NCBI GenBank assembly: GCA_002104895.1
Contig: MCFG01000348.1
Coordinates: 1-64,000 of the forward strand
DNA: 64,000 nucleotides
Origin: Anaeromyces robustus
Lineage: Eukaryota > Neocallimastigomycota > Neocallimastigomycetes > Neocallimastigales > Neocallimastigaceae
Reading direction: 5' to 3'
Shown here: piece after piece, positions 1-10,694 of the stretch
How the letters are laid out: every line of letters starts with the position of its first letter
How positions within the stretch are numbered: the stretch's first letter is position 1
The notes under the pieces: model-generated
What the model saw: the letters and a program-made list of their open reading frames with translations, nothing else
Databases searched by the model: none
What the model was told of the DNA's origin: nothing
Made by a program: the position numbers and the translations under genes

Positions 1-340
1 ATTTATATATAATGCAAGTTAAATTGTTTATATATATTATTTTCTGCTAATGAATTACTTATATATATTAAAACTGTATTTATACAATATAAAATAAAGA
101 ATAAAACTTTATTTTTTTTATTATAATAGTGTATATATATACTATAATAATCTATTAATTTTAAATAATTTAATAATAATAATAATAAACTATTCTTTAT
201 TATTTTGTTAGATTATTTAACTATAATCTATAATAAAAGTTATATAAGTTATATATTATATAATATATAAATTATTTTTCTTTACTCATGAATCAATTAC
301 ATATATTTATTGTATACATACAAAATTGATTGATCTTATT

Positions 341-475
341 CAGAATTAATTTATTTAATTTTTCAAATAGGAAACAAAAAATACAGGATTAATTTATTTA
401 AATTTTTCAAATAGGAAACAAAAAATTCAGGATTAATTTATTGAAATTTTCAAATAGGAAACAAAAAAAAAAAAA
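341..475. repeat. Three imperfect copies of a ~44-bp direct repeat
   Basis: The core CAAATAGGAAACAAAAAA occurs at 364, 408 and 451, that is at 44- and 43-bp spacing. Each core is preceded by a diverged ATTAATTTATT-type segment. The third copy runs into a poly(A) tract. Confidence 0.8.
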
Positions 476-917
476 AAAAAACTATTGCTATTTAGTACCT
501 TCAAAAATCATTTTTATAAAAATATTTTTAATATTTATAATAACAAATTATTTATTTAAAAAAAAATAATATAATCTGTCTTTTTTTTTTTTATTATATT
601 TTATTTATTTATATAATTATATTTTAAATATTTACATATTTTATTTTTAATTTTTTTTTTTTAATTCTTTTTTTTTTTTTTTTTCTATTATTTATTTATT
701 ATTAAGCTTTTATTTTTGGCAAATAATTAATTTATTGTTGTAAAAAAAAATTGATAACTATAATTTTTTGAAAACTAAATATATTTTATTAATTATATTA
801 TCCTATCTATATAAATTATATTATAACATTTTAATATTTATATGATTACAAATATATTGTAAAATATATAGTAATAGAAAATTATTATATTAGTAAAGTT
901 AAAAAAGAGATAATCTT

Positions 918-1257
918 AACTACATTTTTATAACTAAATAATCCCTAAAGTTTTAATTACATTTTTATAATTAAATAATCCCTAAAGTTTTAATTACATT
1001 TTTATAATTAAATAATCCCTAAAGTTTTAATTACATTTTTATAATTAAATAATCCCTAAAGTTTTAATTACATTTTTATAATTAAATAATCCCTAAAGTT
1101 TTAATTACATTTTTATAATTAAATAATCCCTAAAGTTTTAATTACATTTTTATAATTAAATAATCCCTAAAGTTTTAATTACATTTTTATAATTAAATAA
1201 TCCCTAAAGTTTTAATTACATTTTTATAATTAAGTAATCCTTAAAATTTTAATTACG
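918..1257. repeat. 37-bp tandem repeat, about nine copies
   Basis: The marker AATCCCTAAAG recurs every 37 bp (CCCTAAAG at 943, 980, 1017, 1054 and onward to about 1202). The internal copies read as identical. The first copy has small differences and the last has decayed to CCTTAAAA. Near-identical interior units with diverged edges suggest recent homogenisation of a minisatellite. Confidence 0.9.
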
Positions 1258-1726
1258 GTACGTAAAATTTTTAATTAAATAAATACATTATTCTATCAAT
1301 ATTAACCTTTTATAGTAAATGATTAATTAACACTTGTCAAAATAAATTAAGTAGTTAAAATTAAGAATGAATATTTCAATAATATTATTATTTATTATAA
1401 TATTAACAAATACTAATTAAATAATAATAATTAAATGAAGTTTTAAAACAATATTAAATTTTTTATTAACTTATTGATTTATTACTATAAATAGAAAAAT
1501 ATTTTATTAAAAAGTTAAAAATGATCTTATATAGTGGATGAGATAAATAATAATTCTATTTGAATTATTTGAAGAAAAATGTATAATACATTAAAATGTA
1601 TGATACATAAATGTTTATCTTTTATTATTTTATTATTGGATTAGAAATTAGTTTATATTTAATTTTTTTTTTACCTTTTATTTTACAATTATAACTTTAT
1701 TATTTAATTAATATGATATTTATTTA

Positions 1727-1870
1727 ATTATAACTTTATTATTTAATTAATATGATTTTCTAGTTTAATTTTTTTTATATTATAAAAAATTAAACTAGAA
1801 AATGAAAAAAATTATTTAATATAAAAAAGTTTTTAGAAAATCATTTTAATTAAATAATAAAGTTATAATT
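1727..1870. repeat. ~144-bp fold-back element (MITE-like inverted repeat)
   Basis: Arms of about 36 bp at 1727-1762 and 1835-1870 are near-perfect reverse complements, beginning AATTATAACTTTATTATTTA and ending at its complement. A second short hairpin (TCTAGTTTAAT with its complement) sits inside, at about 1759-1800. No coding capacity is present. It could be a MITE or a simple inverted duplication. The left arm is also partly duplicated just upstream, at about 1687. Confidence 0.55.
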
Positions 1871-2073
1871 AAAAAAAATAATTATGAATAAAAAAATTAT
1901 TGATATTATTAATATAATAAAATTACAAATATATTATAACGTCAAAATAGAAAAATAATATAAAAAAGAATTTTTTTTATTAATGCATTCCATTTATTAT
2001 TTTCTATTATTTAATTATTTATATATTTTTTTAAAACTCTTATTCATATAAAATTTATCTAAAATTAAAAAAA

Positions 2074-2104
<31 letters not shown>

Positions 2105-2566
2105 AAAGAAAATCTGATAAGAAAAATATAAGGCAAAATTAAATAATTATATATTGTAATATATTATATATGGTTATACTTTATTATATTTTAGATTATA
2201 AATATATATATTTAAATATGTATTTAAATATTAAATAAAAGTTGTATATATATACTATACTTCTTTTTTTTTTAAAGAAAAAAAATGAATATTTTATTAT
2301 AATATATAATCGAATTAATGTATTTGTAAAATATAATATAAAAAACATATAAATATAGGATAATTTACCGCTTTTTTTTCTATAACAATATACTTTTAAA
2401 TATTTTTTAAAATATTTTCTGCTTTATTTCATATAAAAAAATATACATTCTTTTATGTAAAGTTCATTATTTAACATAAAAAAAATTCAAAGTATTATAT
2501 TTTTCATTATATCTCAACCTTTTGTTTTACGTAAAACTGATTTTTTATTTCAAAAAATACTATACC

Positions 2567-2797
2567 ATGTGCCCAGTTATGATATCAAGAAATGATCCTA
2601 TAATAAGGAAAGAAAGAAATGAGATACAAAATACTCCAAAAAAAAGAATTAACCCTTTTAGTCCTGAAGTAAAATCCTTACTTAAAACCTACTTTTATTT
2701 TTCTGATCATGTACATTATCCTTCCTATCTTGAAAAAAGCGATTTAGCTAGATTTACTGGATTATCAATGACTCAGGTATTTATTATTTTAATTTAA
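2567..2797 (+). pseudogene. Homeobox relic (TALE-like homeodomain lacking the recognition helix)
   Basis: The frame from the ATG at 2567 contains the first two helices and loop of a three-residue-extended (TALE-type) fungal homeodomain: INPFSPEVKSLLKTYF, then a loop with the motif HYPSYLEK, then SDLARFTGLSMTQV. The reading passes a CAG/GT boundary at 2776/2777, which could be a splice donor, and stops at 2797. Helix 3, normally containing WFxNxR right after the TQV, is not found in the stretch downstream to 6.6 kb: no TGG-TTT/TTC pair in a suitable setting was seen. Known homeodomains need that helix for DNA contact, so I infer a truncated or broken gene. An unrecognised distant exon remains possible. 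Confidence 0.55.
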
Positions 2798-3399
2798 TAT
2801 AATATAAAATTAATTAATTTTTTTTATTTTTAAAATAATCATAATAATAACAATTATATTTTTTTTTTAATTAAAATAACAACAACAACAACAATAAAAA
2901 GTTATGTTAGTAACTTTATTTATCTTACTCTATTTAAATTAGTATAATAATCAGGGTATTTTTAATTCTTTTTTTATCTTTTTAATTAAAATTTTAAAAT
3001 TGTTGTTTTATTTTAGTATTATCTTTTTTTTTTTTTTTAAAAATTTCTTTTTCATTTTGTCAGTAATAATAAATATTAGTATAGTATAATTAAATTGTTT
3101 ATTTAAATTTTCCTTATAATCTAATATATATTAATAGAATAGTATTACTCTATTAATAAATCGTTAATATAATAAATCTTTTTTTGTGAATATATTATTT
3201 AATAAGTATTAAATAATATAAATAATAAAATAAATATAATATAAATAAATATAAAGCAATATATGTATAAATATAATAATAAATAAATATATTAATAATT
3301 TAAAATATAGAATATTTATTTTTTTACAAAAATATGGCTAAGTGTAACTTTTTTTTGAGTATGATAATTTTTAAATAAATAAATGAATGAATGAATGAA

Positions 3400-3450
<51 letters not shown>

Positions 3451-6400
3451 ATTAATAAATATCTATATAATAATAATATATTTATTAATTAATATATAAT
3501 AAAAATAAAGTCTTTGTCTTTTATATATATTATATTATTATTGTAATATATAATTTTATTAATTACATATATTTATTATAATTTATTGAAGTATTAATTT
3601 CATCTCCATTTTTATATTACTATCAAAGTTTAATAATAAGCAAATATTAAGCGTTGATAGTAATATAAAAATGGAGACTACATCTATAATATTTATTATA
3701 TTTAACATTTATAATAAATATATTTTATATTTAATTATATGATATATTTCATTAATAAAATAATATGTTATAATAGTATATTATAATTATAATATTTCAT
3801 AATTTAATCTTTAAATTTCTCTTTTAGAAATCCACCTTATTTAAGAATGATAAAATATAAAAAATTTTGAAAATAAAGTTTTATTTTTAAAGTTTATTTT
3901 AAAATAATATAATAACTTATATATATAATAATATAATTAAAATATATATTATTATATTATTCAATATATTATTTTTATATTTCAATTAATATATTTATAT
4001 AGAAATCTTTATTTTAAACAAAAATCAAAATTTTTATTATACATTTTGTATTGTAATCAAAGAATGTTGTAAATGTATATATTTTTATTGATTTTATAAA
4101 AAATTTATATTAAGATTAATAATTATTTAGTTTTAATATTCATTCACTAACTATTTATTAGTTTTTTATTTATATGCTATTTACTTATCTATTGATATAA
4201 AATTATGGCACAATTTTTTAAATTTTTTAGCAATAATTTTAAAAAAAAAAGGAATAAAAAATAAAAAGGAGTATTAAAAAAGAAAACTTTAATTATAAAA
4301 AAATCCTATTGACTTATATATAAATACTTATAATTATCTTTTTTTTATTCTTTCCTTAAAAAAAAATATATAAAAAAAAATAAATAATAATAAAAAAAAA
4401 TTTTTTTATAACATAAAAAAAGGTAGGTAAAAACAGGTAAGTGAAAACAGGTAAGTAAACAGTTTAGTATCTTTAAAATTATTATTACTATTATTATTAT
4501 TACTATGAGGTAAGTATTTTAAATATTATTATTCTTATTATTATTATTTTATAATATTATTATTTTATATATGTATGGTGGTATATATTATTTATTTATT
4601 AATAATAGAAAATTTTTTATTTAAAATAATTTTAATATTTATTTAATATAAATATTTTTATTATTAGTATATTATTTATATTAATAAATTTTTTGAAGGA
4701 AAACAGATTCAACAAACAACAATAAAAAAGGAAAAATAAATAATATTTAAAAACAAAATAAATAATAAATAAACAAATAAATAAATGAATGAATAATAAA
4801 TTTCATTTTTCAATTGAAAGACAACAAAATAAAATTTTAAATCATTTTGAAATTTCAATGAAGGAATATATATTTATTTAAATTATAATTGATTTATAAT
4901 GATAAAGTAATATGAATTTAATTATGAAATTTTGAAATAATATATGATGTATGTATGAATTTATGATTTTATATGACGTAGTATGTTAATGATTTATCTG
5001 ATTTTTTGGAGTAGAATTGAATTTTTACTATTTATATTATTTACAATTGTTAATTGGTCATGTTATGAAAACCAATTAAAAAATAATAATAATAGTTCTT
5101 TTTTTGTATTAATTAAATATTAAAGTTTTTATTTAACTTTTTTATACTTCATTAAAATTACAATAATAAAAAATCGGAAACATTTAAAAAATAATCAAAA
5201 AAAAAAAAAAAAAAAAATAATCATTACATAAAAAAAAAATTAATAATTAATGCAGTTATATTTTTTTTTTAAAAAAAAAATAATTAAATAGTGTTAATTC
5301 TTTTTTTGTATTAATTAAAAAATAAAGTTTTTTTTTTCTCCTTTTGAGTTTTATTCATTTAATACTATATACTCACTATAGTAAATAATAATAAATAAAT
5401 AAATAAATAAATAAAAAACATAAATTATAAAATACAATCAATATATAAAATAAATACATATGTTTATAATAGTAATCAATGCAGTATATTTAGTATAAAT
5501 TAAAGTTTTTTTATATCATTATGATTAACAACAATTATTTATAGTTATTCTTAATGCATTAATTTATCAATAATATTTATTCATTCATTTATTTTTAAGA
5601 ATAATAAATATAAATAAATTAAATAATAATAAATAAATTTATATATATTAAATAAGTAATAAATTAATGAATGATAAAATATAACTAAATAAATTTAGTC
5701 ATAATAATAATAAAATTTTAAATAAATGAATTAAAAATAAATAAATCAAAATTAAATATAATAATATAATATAATATATGAATACAATATAAAATAATAA
5801 ATAAGAAAAATCAATTGATAATTTATATAGTTTGTTGTGGAGTATACAAGTTGATTATAAAATATATATTTATAATCAGTACAATTAAATTAATTAAACA
5901 AATTATATTTAATAAGTAATGAAAATAAGTATAATTAATGTATAAAATTATTAATGAAAATTAAGAATAATTAATAATTGATAAATTAGATTATGTGCCA
6001 TTATAGTTATATAATTATATAAAATTACTCTATATATTCAATCACCATTTAAAAGAAATGGTAAAAATTATTAAATTCATAAAAGTAATTAATCTAACTT
6101 TTGTTTTATTTGAGACATTATAGATATATTTAAGAATTATATATTATCTAAAGATATTTTATATGATAATTCTATTAATAATAATATTTATTGAAATTTA
6201 TATATATATAAATTATAATTTTAAATAAGTCAAAGAAAGTTCTTTTTTTTATGTAATAATATTAAATTCATTAAACTCTTAGTATAATTTATATTAATTG
6301 AAAAAAAAAAAACAACTTTAGTATAATTTATATTAATTGAAAAAAAAAAACAACTTAACTTTATATTTATTTATTTATTTATAATATAATATATATTTTC

Positions 6401-6608
6401 TTTAATATAAAATATTACATATGAGAAAAGAAGTAATTAATGAGCAGGTATTTTATTATCATATTTTATTATTTATTCATAATTATTGTTTTATTTAGTT
6501 ATTTTTTTTATTTCATTATATTATACTATATATTTAATTCTAATTTCATTTCATTTTTAAAATTATAACAAAAATAATAACAGAAATAATAAAGTTGCTT
6601 TATTTTAT
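2798..6608. other. Long AT-rich intergenic region
   Basis: No convincing gene was found. It holds an AAAT/AATG microsatellite (about 3378-3452), a 24-bp perfect inverted repeat (3603-3677), a cluster of donor-like GGTAAGT motifs (4421-4516) and a two-copy ~39-bp direct repeat ending in poly(A) and CAACTT (about 6279-6358). Confidence 0.6.
3603..3677. repeat. 24-bp perfect inverted repeat with 27-bp loop
   Basis: The arm at 3603-3626 (starts TCTCCATTTTTATATTAC) is exactly reverse-complementary to 3654-3677. The whole is 75 bp. It has more G/C than its surroundings and no coding potential. It could be a MITE relic or an RNA hairpin. Confidence 0.75.
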
Positions 6609-6957
6609 TTATAAATAATCCATATTTGTTGAAGCAAGCCATTGAATAAGTTCAAGATATCGTTCATATAAGTTTTTGCTACCGTCCTCATCATTATTAT
6701 CATAACGATGATTATTTCTATTTTTTATATTTTTATTATTACCAACATTGTTTTCGTTTGGTTGAATCATATACCAATTTAAATTTCGTAAATATCTAAT
6801 ATCTTCATAATCCGTTCCTTCCTTTTTTTTCTCTTGTGAAAAATTTGGTGTCCAGTACCAAGCATGATTTGTGCGATATAATAATATTCGTGAAATAAAT
6901 CATGAGTCACGACGACTTGAAAAAAGATTTGGTAATGATATGATATTTAGGAGGGGA

Positions 6958-6992
<35 letters not shown>

Positions 6993-7314
6993 GTTGTTGT
7001 TGTTGCTGTTGTTGTCGTTGTCGTTATTATTATTATTATTATTAATATTGGTGAAAGAAGAAAAGGAGGAAGAAGTGATGGTTGAAGTAAGTTTTGTTAT
7101 TTCGGAATCATTTAAAAATTTTGCAGAAGATCTGGCTCTTGTTATATCTGAATTATTATATAAAGAAAGGATAGCATTTTCAACGATAGTAATTTTTGTT
7201 GCAAAATTGATATTATTATTATTATCGGTATTATTAATGATATTACTAATATTATTAGTATTGTGAGTAATATTGATATTGATGTTATTATCATTATTGT
7301 TATCATTATTATTG

Positions 7315-7356
<42 letters not shown>

Positions 7357-9743
7357 GTAGTAGTATTATTATCATTAATATTATTAATATTGATGGTATT
7401 ATTATTTATTTTATTTATACCAATAACTTTTAAATATCGATTGAATAAGGGACTTCCTGGTGCTACCATTGATTTATCTTTATTGTTATTTATATTATAT
7501 GTGTAGTTAAAACCCATAATTTGACTTATTTTTTCTTGTATAAAATTTTTACTGTTAATATTGTCATTAGTATTGTCATTATTATTATTATTATTATTTT
7601 GAGGAGTGTAATATATTATATCATTTTTTTTACTATCTATTTCTGCTGCAGTTAAAAAATCTGGGTGTAATTTAGAAATAAGATCTTCAGATAATTCAAT
7701 AAAGGTAACATCAAGAAGTTCTGAAGTAAAAATAAAATGATGATCTTGAATAATAAAAGTTACTGGTGGTGATGATTCCTCATTGACATTATTCACATAA
7801 ATATTAAAAGAAAATCCATTTAATAGATTATTAGTATTAAGAAGATGATTATTAGTTAGTATACCTTTAAGAAATAATTTTTTATTCCTATCATTCTCAT
7901 TATTATTTTCATTATTACTTTCATTATAATTATTATATAATAATGGAAATTGAATAAAAAATCCATTTCCTTCATTTGTTTTTTTTTTCATTACCAATAA
8001 CTTTAATTTGACAATTATAATTCTTTTTAAAAGAAAAGAATAAATCATCTTTAATTTTTGAGAAAAGAGTATCTTTTATGTCATTTATTTTAGTAACCGT
8101 ATAATAATCATTATCATTATTATTATTATTATTATTTTCATGATCATAGTCATATTTATGTTTCGTTACAATTCCAATAATTTTATAATCTTTATTGAGA
8201 CAAGGTGTACCGAGAATATTTTTGAAACTATTCATAATAATATATTGAGATTTATTACTAATTTTGTCCATAATCAATTCTTTTTTTTCTTGTGAAAATC
8301 CAAAAATCATTTGATTATTAGATTGTATGGTATAAACTAAATCATTATTACCATAATTATTATTATCCTCATCGATTTCATTTTCTTCATATTCATTTAC
8401 AATTAGAAAATTTGGATTAAGTTTTTCAATAATATCATCAGGTATATGAATCATAATTATAGTTATATCATCAAAATTTAAAGTAAATTGACGACACATA
8501 TTAATATTTATATTTTTAATTATGTATTTATTAGAATTACTTTTATTTAAATTCTTCATAAAAATTTTAAATGAACCAGAAATTTTATAGTCATCGTATA
8601 TATCTATTTTATTATTTTTATTATCGTTATTATTGTCATTGTTATTATTGTCATTGTTATTATTATCATTGTTATTATTGTCATTGCTATTATTATCATT
8701 GTTATTATTGTCAATGTTATTATTGTCATTGTTATTATTGTCATTGTTATTATTATTGTTATTGATATTATTATTTTCATTGGAATTTTTATGATGAATA
8801 ATAGGAATAACTAAACATTTATATGAAATATCATTAACAATGGATAAAAATTTAACGAAATACCCTATTTTTTCTTTATCAATTAAGTTTTTTTCTTCTT
8901 CTCTATGAATATTTATTTCAAGTTTACAAAAATAATTTTTTTTATAATTACTAATATTATAGGAAGTAATAAGATCTTTTTTAAAAGTACTAATTTTTAC
9001 TGCTTCATTATAATAATAATTACTATAACTATAATTAGTATTACTTTTCTTTTTTAAAGGTAATTTATTTATACCAATAACTTTAAAATTTTTATTGAAA
9101 AGTGGTGTACCTGGTATTTCATATTGATAATTATTTAAATCATAACAATAAATAAAATCTCTTATCTCTTTCATTTTTTCTTCAGTAAATATAAGATTAT
9201 TACCAAAAGGATTTTTTATTGTATAAATTATATTAGTTTCATCCATATTATTATCATCGTTATCATTATCATCATCATTATCATCATTATATTTTTCTCC
9301 TTTTTCACCTGATTTTAAAAAAATTGGATGAATTTTTTTAATGACATCATCAGATAATTCAATAAAAGTAACGTCATAAAAATTTGAAGTAAATATAAAT
9401 TGGTTATCATCAATTATAAAAGTGAATGGTTCATTTTGATATTGATTTTGTTTCATATATAATTTTAAGGATGTACCTGGTTGAATAAATTTGGATTAAA
9501 AAATCCATTATTAATTGTAAGAAGACCTTTCAATGAAGCATTTTTATTGTTATTATTATTATTATTATTATTAATACTTGTAGATGATAGTATTGGATTA
9601 AAAAATTCTATAAAAAATCCAAATCCAGTAATAGAGTTATTGTTATTATTATTACTATTATTATCGTTATGATAATCTTTATTATTGTTGAATAATTCGA
9701 TTAAACATAAAAAATTAAAGGATTTTAGCCATTGATTTGCCAT
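6609..9743 (-). pseudogene. Broken gene for a protein with three tandem trypsin-like domains
   Basis: Reading from the ATG at 9743, the sequence encodes three repeats of a degenerate chymotrypsin-fold domain separated by long Asn/Asp runs. Each repeat has a GxGFFIxF-type opening, a segment like LTNNHLL, a DVTFIEL or DITIIMI segment, and a GSPLFN or GTPLFN segment followed by VIGI. Known trypsin-like peptidases place His, Asp and Ser at these points. Only the third repeat (about 6900-8000) keeps all three (His near 7846, Asp near 7700, Ser near 7453). Repeats 1 and 2 have Thr for Ser, and repeat 1 also lacks the His. The frame is broken twice, near 9460-9480 and at a ten-base A run near 7985-7995, and an in-frame TGA lies at 6900-6902. 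Beyond that stop, protein-like sequence continues in the same frame (NHAWYWTPNF ... LYERYLELIQWL) to a TAA at 6609. A pseudogene is most likely. The A-run break could be an assembly error or slippage. Confidence 0.7.
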
Positions 9744-10694
9744 AATAATATTTAAAACTATATGTATAACTTAGTTTTAATATATATATAAATATTTTTA
9801 TTTAGAAAAAACATAAATATATTTAATAAAAAAAAAAGTTAATGGAAAATTTTTATAATTACAATTATCATTATTATAACAATTTTAATTAAAAAAATAT
9901 TAAATTGATCATCAATAATAATTTTAAAATTTTTAAACTTTTTTTCTTGCACAGAAGTAAAAAAAATAAAAATTAGAATTAATATATTAAAACATATCTT
10001 TTTGCAATATTGCAGTAGTTTTATTTATTTGTATTTATTATTTATTTCATTTATATTTTGATTTATTATATATTTATTATATATAGTTATTTATTTATAT
10101 TTATATTTATTTATTTATTTATTTATATTTATATATATATATTTATTTATATTTATATATATTTATATATTTATATTTATATTTATATTTATATTTATAT
10201 TTATATTTATAATTATATTTATATTTATATTTATATATATTTATTTATATTCTATGTATTATATTATTATTTTTGTTTTCTTTTTTTCTTTTTAACTAAT
10301 TATCTTTTTTTTTTTTTTTTTTCTTTTCTTTTCTTTTAGTTTGATTTTCGATTTTGTTTTTGCTTTTGTTTTTATTTTATTTTCAATAAAAATTTATATA
10401 TATATATATATAAATGTAAAATAAGGAAAATAAAAAAAAAAAATCAAAAACATGGATAGTAATGTAATCATGTCAATTTTTATGTTGATTTGATATTAAT
10501 ATATATATATATATATCTATCAAACTATAAAAATATTAATGTTTTATTTTATAGTTTTTATATAAAATATATATATATATGTATTTTTTTTTCCCATTTA
10601 TAACAAGAAAGATTTTTTATGTTTTAATAGTTAATATATATATATTTTTATTGATTTAATTTAATTTAATTTAATTTATTTTTTTATTTTATAA
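9744..10694. other. AT-rich intergenic spacer with TATATT-type simple repeats
   Basis: No gene was seen. From about 10060 to 10240 the sequence is almost purely TATTTA/TATATT repeats, followed by T-rich tracts. It lies downstream of the ankyrin gene's stop and upstream of the protease pseudogene. Confidence 0.7.

Larger units (their letters stand above)
1..2566. other. AT-rich intergenic region with several repeat blocks
   Basis: No open frame with protein-like composition is visible on either strand. The stretch is A/T homopolymer and ATT/AAAT-type sequence, with three structured blocks listed separately: a 44-bp triplicate at about 341-475, a 37-bp tandem array at 918-1257 and a fold-back at 1727-1870. 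Confidence 0.7.

Noticed and set aside
918-1257. CRISPR-like array
   Set aside because: The 37-bp units are directly tandem with no unique spacers, and the genome is eukaryotic; it is a minisatellite.
4204-4263. Short frame beginning MAQFFKFFSNNF
   Set aside because: Only 19 codons in AT-rich DNA with no splice partner or family resemblance.
6871-7506. Leu-rich open frames on the plus strand
   Set aside because: They are the antisense of Asn-rich runs in the trypsin-like pseudogene (AAT/AAC repeats read as ATT/GTT). No independent evidence of coding.
10058-10339. 93-codon Tyr/Ile frame on the plus strand
   Set aside because: It is a direct translation of a TATATT simple repeat.
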